A stretch of 46,310 nt of DNA from positions 1-46,310 of the forward strand of contig DATCLN010000065.1 of NCBI GenBank assembly GCA_036563895.1, in the 5' to 3' direction. Under the pieces are notes generated by a model. It was not told where the DNA came from and did no database searches. It saw nothing but the letters and a program-made list of their open reading frames with translations. Shown piece by piece: positions 1-6,674 of this stretch. Each line of letters starts with the position of its first letter. Position 1 is the stretch's first letter. Both the position numbers and the translations under genes were made by a program. The stretch is from ZCTH02-B3 sp036563895. Lineage in GTDB: Bacteria > Bacillota > Bacilli > Paenibacillales > Paenibacillaceae.

Positions 1-76
1 GCCCCGACGGCTGCCCGCTGCCCGGCTGCCCCGACGGCTGTCCGTTTTCGTTCGGCTTTGAGCGGTTCCTGATCAT
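1..76 (-). CDS. Probable truB, N-terminal fragment (tRNA pseudouridine synthase B), cut by window edge
   Basis: An ATG at 76 overlaps the nrnA stop codon in an ATGA arrangement, and the frame stays open to the left edge of the window. The 25 visible codons start MIRNRSKPNENG and then become a Gly/Gln/Pro/Ser-rich stretch that repeats QPSG three times; no TruB motif is reached. The assignment rests on gene order only: in Firmicutes truB normally follows rbfA, or rbfA-nrnA. If it is truB, the low-complexity leader is an unusual N-terminal extension, and the true start may lie further downstream outside the window. Confidence 0.4.
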   Translation of the reverse strand, partial: MIRNRSKPNENGQPSGQPGSGQPSG

Positions 77-1107
77 GATTCCTCCAGCGCGCTTTGCACC
101 TCCGCCACCAGCCGGTCGATCGCCTCGGACAGCGGCGCCTCCAGCCGGCATCCGGCGGCGCGCACATGTCCGCCCCCGCCGAACGCCTTGGCCACCCGCG
201 CCACGTCCACCGTGCCGGCCGACCGCAGGCTGACCTTCACCGCGCCCTCGCCCATCTGCTTGAACAGCATGCCGACCTCGACCCCCTCCAGGTTGCGGGG
301 ATACGCCACCAGCCCTTCCAGGTGTTCGTTGCCGGCTCCCGTCTCCTGAAGATCCTGTTCCGTCACCCACAGCCAGGCGATCTTCCGGTCCGGGCTCAGC
401 GACAGGCGGGGCAGCACGCGCTGCAGCATGAGCAGCTGCTCAAGCGAGATCCGTTCCAGCAGCGACTCCGCCAGCGCCGGGCCGTCGGCCCCCCGTTCCA
501 GCAAAAATGACGCGATGGACATCACATAGGGGGTGGTGTTGGCGTACCGGAACCCGCCCGTGTCCGTCAGCAGGCCGGTGTAGATGGCGTTGGCGATGTC
601 CTTGTCCCATTCGATGTCCGCCGTCTGCAGGAGCTCAAACATGATTTCCGCCGTCGCCGCGGCCTCGGCCCTGACCAGGTTCAGGCTGCCGAACCCCTCG
701 TTGGTCGCATGGTGGTCGATGTTCAGGATTTCCGCATCCTCCGCGATCCACGCCGCGGCCCGGCCGATCCGGGCGAAGTCGGCGCAGTCGACGCAGACGA
801 CATGCCTGAATTTTCTCCCCGCCGGAAGGCCGTCCGCGACGACAATCCGGTCGCTGCTCCACAGATGGCGCATCCTCGACGGCACGGGACCCTCGTTGTA
901 CATGAAAAACGACTTGCCGAACCGTGCCAGCAGCCATCCGGCGGCCACCGTGGAACCGATGGCGTCTCCGTCGGGCTGTTGATGGGAAACGATGAGAAAA
1001 TCGTCATGCCGCCGCAGAAAGGCGACGGCATCCCGCAGCCGCTCCGACCATTCCGGATTCGCTTCCGGAGGGGACGGGCGCAGGCGGGCGCCCGGGTTCA
1101 GCCTCAT
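73..1107 (-). CDS. nrnA: Bifunctional oligoribonuclease / PAP phosphatase NrnA (DHH-DHHA1 family)
   Basis: This 344-aa phosphoesterase is predicted to degrade nanoRNAs (2-5 nt) to mononucleotides and to remove the 3'-phosphate of pAp in the cytoplasm. The DHH domain shows the metal-binding segments HQQPDGDAIGS (about residues 42-52), VCVDCAD (about 104-110) and NIDHH (about 129-133). The DHHA1 domain ends with the nucleotide-binding motif GGGGHVRAAGC near residue 315. Length fits the family. The ATG start overlaps the rbfA stop by ATGA, so the two are probably translationally coupled. B. subtilis carries its nrnA elsewhere, whereas a position between rbfA and truB is seen in many other Firmicutes. 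The first 18 residues are Pro/Arg-rich and probably not part of the fold. Confidence 0.93.
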   Translation of the reverse strand: MRLNPGARLRPSPPEANPEWSERLRDAVAFLRRHDDFLIVSHQQPDGDAIGSTVAAGWLLARFGKSFFMYNEGPVPSRMRHLWSSDRIVVADGLPAGRKFRHVVCVDCADFARIGRAAAWIAEDAEILNIDHHATNEGFGSLNLVRAEAAATAEIMFELLQTADIEWDKDIANAIYTGLLTDTGGFRYANTTPYVMSIASFLLERGADGPALAESLLERISLEQLLMLQRVLPRLSLSPDRKIAWLWVTEQDLQETGAGNEHLEGLVAYPRNLEGVEVGMLFKQMGEGAVKVSLRSAGTVDVARVAKAFGGGGHVRAAGCRLEAPLSEAIDRLVAEVQSALEES

Positions 1108-1460
1108 GGGGACCCTCTCTCCTGATTGATTTGCTTCAGCAGTTCCGCGATGCGCTGACCGTGGTCGATGGAGCTGTCGAAGCGAAATTCGATTTCGGGC
1201 GTTTGCCGGAGGCGGATGCGCCGGCCCAGTTCGGACCGCAGAAAGCCCTTGGCCCTCCCCAGCGCCTGCAGCGTCTCCGCCCGTTCTTCTTCGCTGCCCA
1301 GTATGCTAAGGTAAACGCGGGCCAGCGACAGGTCTCCCGTGACTTCGACGCCTGTGATCGTGACGAACCCGATGCGCGGATCCTTCAGCTCCGTGCGGAT
1401 CAAATCACTGATTTCCTTTTTGATCTGTTCGCCAACCCGGCCGACCCGGTATTTGGCCAT
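1104..1460 (-). CDS. rbfA: 30S ribosome-binding factor A
   Basis: RbfA is a small KH-fold protein that binds the 30S subunit late in assembly and helps 16S rRNA 5'-end maturation and cold adaptation. The 118-aa product begins MAKYRVGRVGEQIKKEIS and contains LKDPRIGFVTITGVEVTGD, the typical core, followed by LARVYLSILG. I chose the ATG at 1460 because GAGGTGA sits 5-6 bases upstream. The GTG nine bases earlier (1469) lies inside that ribosome binding site. The gene starts 28 bases after the infB stop, with no ylxP (DUF503) gene between them, unlike B. subtilis. Confidence 0.95.
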   Translation of the reverse strand: MAKYRVGRVGEQIKKEISDLIRTELKDPRIGFVTITGVEVTGDLSLARVYLSILGSEEERAETLQALGRAKGFLRSELGRRIRLRQTPEIEFRFDSSIDHGQRIAELLKQINQERGSP

Positions 1461-1488
1461 GCCCGTCACCTCGCCATCCCGGCAGAAC

Positions 1489-4170
1489 TTACGTTTCGAC
1501 CGTTTCCATCACGGTAACCTCGATCCGGTCTCCCACCTGGATGTCGTTGTATTTTTCCAGCGTAAGTCCGCATTCGTAACCTTCGGGCACTTCCCGCACG
1601 TCGTCCTTGAACCTGCGGAGCGACTCGATCTTGCCCTCGTAAATGACGATGCCGTTGCGGACGAGGCGCGCGTCCGCGTTGCGGACCACCTTGCCGTCCG
1701 TCACGTAGCAGCCGGCGATCGTGCCCACCTTGCTGATCTTGAACGTCTCCCGCACTTCCGCGTGGCCGATCACCTTCTCCCGCACCACCGGTTCGAGCAT
1801 GCCCTTCATCGCCTGCTCGATTTCCTCGATCACCTGGTAAATGATCCGGTGCAGGCGGATGTCGACCTTCTCCTGTTCCGCCATCGCCGCCGCGCCCGGC
1901 TCAGGCCGGACGTTGAAGCCGACGACGATCGCCGAGGACGCCAGGGCCAGCTGGATGTCGGATTCGGTGATGGCGCCCACGCCGCTGTGGATGATCCGGA
2001 CGCGCACGCCTTCGATGTCGATTTTCTCCAGCGCGCTCCTTAGCGCTTCCACCGAGCCCTGCACGTCGGCCTTCAAAATGACGTTGAGTTCCTTGATCTG
2101 GCCTTCCTTGATCTTGTTGAACAGGTCGTCCAGGGTGACGCGGTGCTGTTGCTGCAGCGCCTTCTGGCGGGACTTGATGGCCCGCTTCTCGGCGATTTCC
2201 CGGGCCTTCCGCTCGTCCTCGAACACCATGAACTGGTCGCCCGCCTGGGGCACGTCGCTGAGCCCGATGATCTCCACCGGCGTGGACGGCCCGGCTTCCT
2301 TGATCCGGCGGCCGCGGTCGTTGATCATCGCCCGCACGCGGCCGAACACGTCGCCGGCCACCAGGGCGTCGCCCACCTTCAGCGTGCCGTGCTGGACGAG
2401 CACGCGAGCCACCGGGCCTTTGCCCTTGTCCAGCTCCGCTTCCAGGACCGTGCCGCGGGCGCGCTTGTTCGGATTGGCCTTGTAGTCGTTCACTTCCGCG
2501 ACCAGAAGGATCATTTCCAGGAGCGTATCCAGATTGGTGCGCTGTTTCGCCGACACGGGGACGTAAATGGTGTCGCCGCCCCACTCTTCCGGCACCAGGC
2601 CGTAGTTCATGAGCTCCTGCTTCACCCGGTCCGGATTGGCTTCCGGCAGGTCGATCTTGTTGACCGCCACGATGATGGGCACGTTCGCCGCCTTCGCGTG
2701 GTTGATCGCCTCCACCGTCTGCGGCATGACGCCGTCGTCCGCCGCCACCACCAGCACGGTGATGTCCGTCACCTGGGCGCCGCGGGCGCGCATGGCCGTG
2801 AACGCCTCGTGGCCCGGCGTGTCGAGGAAAGTGATCTTCTTCCCCTGCACTTCCACCTGGTAGGCCCCGATGTGCTGGGTAATGCCCCCGGCTTCTCCGG
2901 CCGCCACCCTCGTCTGGCGGATCGCGTCAAGCAGCGTCGTCTTCCCGTGGTCGACGTGACCCATGATGGTTACCACCGGCGGCCGCGTCACAAGGGATTC
3001 CGGATCGTCCTGCTCCTCGATGGTCTCGAATTCGGTCTCCTCCACGGGGATCTTGACTTCGGTCTCCACCCCGAACTCGCTGGCCGTAAGCACGATCGTA
3101 TCCAGATCGAGCACCTGGTTGATCGTCGCGATGACGCCCATCATGAGCAGCTTCTTGATCACTTCGGCCACGTCTTTGTGCAGCAGCTTCGCCAGCTCGC
3201 CGACGGTCATCTCGCCGCGCACGATGATCTTTTTCGGCGTGTTGTCGACCTTCTCGCGGACCTGGGCGCTTTTCTCCTTGGCGTGCTTGCCCTTCCCCTT
3301 GTTCTTGAAGGCTTCTTCGAAACGCCCGTCATCCATGTAGCGCCTGCTGCCGTATTCGATGTCCTTGCCTTTGCGCCCGTGCCCGGCGTCGCGTCCGCCG
3401 CGGGATTCGCCGCGTCTGTCGCGGGTGCTTTGCTGGGCGGTCACCTGCGGAGGCGGAGCCGGAATGACGATGCGGCCGCGTCCGGGACCGCCCGGTCCGC
3501 GCCCGCGGGATTCGCCGCGGCCCTGCGGCCGGCCGCCCCGGTCGCCCCGGTCGGGCCTGTCGCCGCGTCCCGCCCCCTGCGGCCGGTCGCCGCGGGGAGC
3601 AGGGGCTGCTCCCGCGCTTTTTGCGCGGTCGTCGGCCTTCGGCTGTCCCGCGGGCGCCGCGGAAGCGGCGGGACGCTGAACCGCCTGCGCCGCGGGCGTC
3701 CCCTTGTCCCGCGCGGGGGGTTGCGCCGCCGGCGCCGCGCCGGCCGGTTTCGCGGCCTGCGCCGGACCTTGCTGCTGCGGCCGCGCGGCCGCGGCTCCCT
3801 GTGCCGCCTGGCGCTGCCGGTCATCCGGCGTCCGCGCCGGCGAGGCGGGACGCTGGTACGTCGGCGTCGCGTCCTGCTGCGCCTGGGCGGCCTGCTGGGC
3901 CTTGCGGGCCGCTTCCGCCGCCTTGGCCTTGGCCGCCTGCTGCGCCGCCTGCTGGGCGGCCATCCGCGCCGCGGCCCTCTCCCTGACCTGCTGGAAAAAG
4001 CGCTCCACCGCCTCGATCATATGGTCTTCCATGACGCTCATATGGTTGTTGACGGGGACGTTCATCCGCTTGAGGATCGTAATGATTTCCTTGCTGCTCA
4101 TGCTGAGCTGCTTGGCGTATTCGTACACGCGAAGTTTATCTTTGGTTTCCTTTGTTTCCTGTTTGCTCAA
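1489..4170 (-). CDS. infB: Translation initiation factor IF-2
   Basis: IF-2 is the GTPase that brings fMet-tRNA to the 30S subunit and promotes 50S joining. The 893-aa product has an N-terminal IF2_N helix region (KLRVYEYAKQL..SSKEIITILKRM, residues 12-35). A very long Ala/Gln/Pro then Arg/Gly-rich linker follows (about 65-300), then a second IF2_N module (about 310-360). The G domain has GHVDHGKT (about 404-411), DTPGHEAF (about 449-456) and NKID, and domains II, III and C complete the protein to the end. The start is TTG at 4170, preceded by GGAGGTGGAGG; no better start precedes the conserved N-terminus. It begins 35 bases inside the ylxQ reading frame, suggesting coupling. The low-complexity linker is longer than in B. 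subtilis and reflects the local GC-rich codon bias. Confidence 0.98.
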   Translation of the reverse strand: MSKQETKETKDKLRVYEYAKQLSMSSKEIITILKRMNVPVNNHMSVMEDHMIEAVERFFQQVRERAAARMAAQQAAQQAAKAKAAEAARKAQQAAQAQQDATPTYQRPASPARTPDDRQRQAAQGAAAARPQQQGPAQAAKPAGAAPAAQPPARDKGTPAAQAVQRPAASAAPAGQPKADDRAKSAGAAPAPRGDRPQGAGRGDRPDRGDRGGRPQGRGESRGRGPGGPGRGRIVIPAPPPQVTAQQSTRDRRGESRGGRDAGHGRKGKDIEYGSRRYMDDGRFEEAFKNKGKGKHAKEKSAQVREKVDNTPKKIIVRGEMTVGELAKLLHKDVAEVIKKLLMMGVIATINQVLDLDTIVLTASEFGVETEVKIPVEETEFETIEEQDDPESLVTRPPVVTIMGHVDHGKTTLLDAIRQTRVAAGEAGGITQHIGAYQVEVQGKKITFLDTPGHEAFTAMRARGAQVTDITVLVVAADDGVMPQTVEAINHAKAANVPIIVAVNKIDLPEANPDRVKQELMNYGLVPEEWGGDTIYVPVSAKQRTNLDTLLEMILLVAEVNDYKANPNKRARGTVLEAELDKGKGPVARVLVQHGTLKVGDALVAGDVFGRVRAMINDRGRRIKEAGPSTPVEIIGLSDVPQAGDQFMVFEDERKAREIAEKRAIKSRQKALQQQHRVTLDDLFNKIKEGQIKELNVILKADVQGSVEALRSALEKIDIEGVRVRIIHSGVGAITESDIQLALASSAIVVGFNVRPEPGAAAMAEQEKVDIRLHRIIYQVIEEIEQAMKGMLEPVVREKVIGHAEVRETFKISKVGTIAGCYVTDGKVVRNADARLVRNGIVIYEGKIESLRRFKDDVREVPEGYECGLTLEKYNDIQVGDRIEVTVMETVET

Positions 4171-4492
4171 TATCCTCCACCTCCGTTGGTGCGGTCCAAC
4201 CGCTGCGAATCAGATCGGCGAGACCCCGGTCGGTCACGGCAAGCAGCACGCGTTCCGGCTTGCCGACCGCCGCTCCGAGCTCGTAACGGCTGTATCCGGT
4301 CAGCAGGGGCACCGCCCTGCTTCGGCATTTGTCTGCGATCACCTTTCTCGTCCGTTCGGAAGCGTCGGCCGCCATGACGACCAGACAGGCCGTTCCCGCG
4401 CGGATCGCCTCCAGCACGCCGTCTTCGCCGGTGACGATCTTGCCGGCGCGCATCGCCAGGCCGATTCTTCCCAGTGTCCTATCCGTCGTCAT
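4136..4492 (-). CDS. ylxQ: YlxQ, L7Ae-family RNA-binding ribosomal-like protein
   Basis: This 118-aa member of the L7Ae/L30e/S12e/Gadd45 fold family probably binds kink-turn RNA; its precise role in Bacillus relatives is not settled. The conserved pattern is GRIGLAMRAGKIVTGEDGV near the N-terminus, then LVVMAADASERT and VPLLTGYSRYELGAAVGK, as in known YlxQ proteins. I prefer the ATG at 4492 (14-base overlap with rnpM) over a TTG at 4522, because the family starts just before the Gly-Arg-Ile-Gly segment. The 3' end overlaps infB by 35 bases. It belongs to the nusA-rnpM-ylxQ-infB block. Confidence 0.85.
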   Translation of the reverse strand: MTTDRTLGRIGLAMRAGKIVTGEDGVLEAIRAGTACLVVMAADASERTRKVIADKCRSRAVPLLTGYSRYELGAAVGKPERVLLAVTDRGLADLIRSGWTAPTEVEDIEQTGNKGNQR

Positions 4493-4796
4493 CGTCGTCC
4501 GCCCGCTCCTTGCCGGCGACAAATTCGTCTTCCACGCGGATGAATTCCGCTTCCAGCCGGTCGTAGATGGCCGGTTCCACCGGCACTTTAAGCGCCCGTT
4601 CGAACGCTTTCGCTTTCTTGGCGAGCTTGAAGCAGCTGGCCTGGCCGCACAGGTACGCGCCTCTGCCGGCTTTTTTCCCGGTCAGGTCGATCTCGATTTG
4701 CCCCTGCGGCGTGCGGACGATGCGGATCAGTTCCCGCTTCGGCATCATCCGCTGGCAGGCAACGCACTTGCGCTGCGGAATCTTGCGCGGTTTCAA
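4479..4796 (-). CDS. rnpM: RNase P modulator RnpM (YlxR family)
   Basis: YlxR-family proteins bind nucleic acid; the B. subtilis protein has been reported to bind the RNase P RNA and modulate its activity, hence the name RnpM. The 105-aa product starts MKPRKIPQRKCVACQRM, has the CVAC segment and then the hallmark GRGAYLCGQASC near residues 44-55, followed by a Lys-rich helix. It is slightly longer than the B. subtilis protein and ends in an acidic run of five Asp, which lies exactly where ylxQ begins in another frame. It starts 33 bases after the nusA stop, with GGGAGGGAAGTGCC upstream of the ATG. Confidence 0.9.
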   Translation of the reverse strand: MKPRKIPQRKCVACQRMMPKRELIRIVRTPQGQIEIDLTGKKAGRGAYLCGQASCFKLAKKAKAFERALKVPVEPAIYDRLEAEFIRVEDEFVAGKERADDDDDG

Positions 4797-4829
4797 GGCA
4801 CTTCCCTCCCGTTTCCCGTCCGGGACGCG

Positions 4830-5930
4830 TCAGGAATCGATGGTGACGCCGTCCTGGTGCATCGTTTCGCCGGAAGTGCGCTGCCGTCCGAATTCCTGCT
4901 CGGCCTGCGACTCGCTCTTGATGTCGATCTTCCATCCGGTCAGCTTGGCCGCGAGGCGGGCGTTCTGGCCCTTGATGCCGATGGCCAGCGACAGCTGGTT
5001 GTCGGGCACGATGACCCGCGCCGTCTTTTCTTCCGGAAAGATGATCACTTCCAGCACCTTCGAAGGGCTGAGGGCGTTGGCGACATATTCCTCCGGATTT
5101 TCCGACCAGCGGACGATGTCGATTTTTTCGCCCCTGAGCTCGTTGACCACCGTCTGCACCCGCGCGCCTCTGGGCCCGACGCAGGCGCCGATGGGGTCCA
5201 CCTCGGGGTTGCGCGAATAGACCGCGATTTTGGAACGCTGGCCCGCTTCGCGGGCGACGGAACGGATCTCCACCGTGCCGTCGAAAATTTCCGGAACCTC
5301 CAGCTCGAACAGCCGCTTGAGCAGACCCGGATGCGTCCGCGACAGGATGATCTGCGGGCCTTTGTTCGTGTTTTCCACCTTTACGATGAACGTCTTCACC
5401 CGGTCGCCCTGCTTCAGGCGGTCGCCGGGCATCAGTTCCGTCAGCGGCAGGATCGCTTCCGCCTTCCCGAGGTCGACGTACAGGTTGCGCTGGTCCGCCC
5501 TCATCACGATGCCCGTGACGATATCCTGTTCCTTGTCGACGAAGGCGTTATAGATAAGTCCGCGTTCCGCCTCGCGGATGCGCTGCGTGACCACCTGCTT
5601 GGCCGTCTGCGCCGCGATCCGGCCGAAATCGCTGGGCGTCACTTCGATTTCCACGATGTCGTCCAGATTGTAAAGGGGGTTGATGCTGCGCGCCGCCTCC
5701 AGCGAAATCTCCAGGCGCGGATCGAACACTTCCTCCACGACGGTCTTGCGCGCGAACACCTTGATCTGGCCCGTGTTCCGGTTGATGTCGACCCGCACGT
5801 TCTGCGCCGTGTTGAAATTCCGCTTGTAGCTGGAGATGAGAGCCGCTTCGATCGCTTCGATCAGCACGTCCTTGCTGATCCCTTTTTCGCGTTCGATATC
5901 GGCCAGCGCCTCGATCAACTCCTTGCTCAT
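4830..5930 (-). CDS. nusA: Transcription termination/antitermination factor NusA
   Basis: NusA binds RNA polymerase and nascent RNA and controls pausing, intrinsic termination and antitermination. The 366-aa product has the N-terminal polymerase-binding domain (MSKELIEALADIEREKGIS), an S1 domain (about 135-200), and two KH domains shown by GPRGARVQTVVNEL and IGIKGQNARLAAKLTGWKI. The C-terminal acidic repeats of E. coli NusA are absent, as usual in Firmicutes. I chose the ATG at 5930: AAAGGAGGT lies about 11 bases upstream, and the TTG at 5942 overlaps that site. The stop is followed closely by rnpM. NusA commonly autoregulates its own operon through leader RNA, which is of interest given the hairpin upstream of rimP. 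Confidence 0.98.
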   Translation of the reverse strand: MSKELIEALADIEREKGISKDVLIEAIEAALISSYKRNFNTAQNVRVDINRNTGQIKVFARKTVVEEVFDPRLEISLEAARSINPLYNLDDIVEIEVTPSDFGRIAAQTAKQVVTQRIREAERGLIYNAFVDKEQDIVTGIVMRADQRNLYVDLGKAEAILPLTELMPGDRLKQGDRVKTFIVKVENTNKGPQIILSRTHPGLLKRLFELEVPEIFDGTVEIRSVAREAGQRSKIAVYSRNPEVDPIGACVGPRGARVQTVVNELRGEKIDIVRWSENPEEYVANALSPSKVLEVIIFPEEKTARVIVPDNQLSLAIGIKGQNARLAAKLTGWKIDIKSESQAEQEFGRQRTSGETMHQDGVTIDS

Positions 5931-5956
5931 GTGCCGTTGCAACCTCCTTTCATGGT

Positions 5957-6418
5957 TCAGAACGCGATGGCCAGCCTGGCAAAGGCCACCTTGTCGTAGG
6001 GGATTTCATGGCGTTTCCGTCCCATGGACACGGTCATCACGTTGCCGTCGAACTTTTCCAGCACACCTTCGAATTCCTTGAAGCCGCCCACCGGTTCGTA
6101 CGTCTTGACGTAGACCAGCTTGCCGACGGCCTTTTCCACGTGGGCCTTGGTCTTCAGGGGCCTCTCCGCGCCGGGGGAGCTGACCTCGAGAAAGTACGCC
6201 TCGGGAATCGGATCGAGTTCATCCAGCTTGGCACTGGCGAACTCGGAGATGGCCGTGCATTCCTCTACGTCGATCCCGCCCTCCTTGTCGACGAGGATGC
6301 GCAAAAACCGGCTGCCGCCTTCCTTGACGTACTCGATGTCGTACAGCTCGAAGCCGTTCTTCTCCAGATAGGGCAGCAAAAACGATTCCACTACCGATCG
6401 GATTTTCGCTTCGTTCAC
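5957..6418 (-). CDS. rimP: Ribosome maturation factor RimP
   Basis: RimP binds free 30S particles and assists early assembly around S12. The 153-aa product starts (GTG) NEAKIRSVVESFLLPYLEK. It carries the N-terminal domain segment GSRFLRILVDKEGGIDVEEC, the family motif LEVSSPGAERPL, and a C-terminal Sm-like domain ending near KVAFARLAIAF. The GTG at 6418 is supported by GGAGGG seven bases upstream. A longer open frame upstream to 6862 runs through the promoter region and into polC, so it is not used. It is the first gene behind the promoter at 6522-6550 and is followed 26 bases later by nusA. Confidence 0.96.
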   Translation of the reverse strand: MNEAKIRSVVESFLLPYLEKNGFELYDIEYVKEGGSRFLRILVDKEGGIDVEECTAISEFASAKLDELDPIPEAYFLEVSSPGAERPLKTKAHVEKAVGKLVYVKTYEPVGGFKEFEGVLEKFDGNVMTVSMGRKRHEIPYDKVAFARLAIAF

Positions 6419-6463
6419 ACGCGCTCCCTCCGGAAAGTATGGGCGCCGCCGCGGTAAAACGTA

Positions 6464-6485
6464 AAGAGTGGGTTTCCCCACTCTT
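6464..6485 (-). promoter_or_regulatory. Leader hairpin with GAAA tetraloop upstream of rimP
   Basis: In the transcript, AAGAGTGGG (6485-6477) pairs perfectly with CCCACTCTT (6472-6464) around a GAAA loop, giving a nine-pair stem capped by a GNRA tetraloop. It sits between the predicted start site (about 6515) and the rimP start (6418). Only a weak, broken T tract follows (TACGTTTTACC), so it is not a convincing terminator by itself. A role in attenuation, NusA-dependent control or RNA stability is inferred. Confidence 0.6.
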
Positions 6486-6521
6486 CGGCAGACGGCAATT
6501 TTCAGCATGCTTACCAAATGT

Positions 6522-6550
6522 ACTATACCACATCGGATGGCGGATGACAA
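6522..6550 (-). promoter_or_regulatory. Sigma-A promoter of the rimP-nusA-infB operon
   Basis: On the minus strand TTGTCA (6550-6545) and TATAGT (6527-6522) are separated by exactly 17 bases, each one mismatch from consensus. It lies in the only sizeable gap of the housekeeping region (256 bases between polC and rimP). The expected start is near 6515, giving a leader of about 97 bases that contains the GAAA hairpin. Confidence 0.78.
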
Positions 6551-6609
6551 CCGTTTTTTACGGGAATGTTGTCGTGCTGTGAATATTGCGAGGGTGTAAC
6601 TGTTCCGTG

Positions 6610-6626
6610 AAAATCGGTGCGATTTT
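6610..6626 (-). terminator. Small AT-rich hairpin after polC, possible weak terminator
   Basis: AAAATCG and CGATTTT form a seven-pair stem around a three-base loop about 50 bases after the polC stop. The stem is AT-rich and the T tract is simply the end of the stem (TTTTCACGG), so termination would be weak. No better terminator was seen between polC and the rimP promoter, and read-through into rimP is likely. The remainder of the polC-rimP gap holds nothing else I can identify. Confidence 0.25.
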
Positions 6627-6674
6627 GCGCCGGTCATGCCGCTTTTGTTCCCCTGAAGCCCGAATGGCGGCGCT

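Noticed and set aside
2143..4377. A 744-codon plus-strand open frame opposite infB
   Set aside because: Its low-complexity Arg/Ala/Leu composition mirrors the IF-2 linker, and infB is complete on the other strand.
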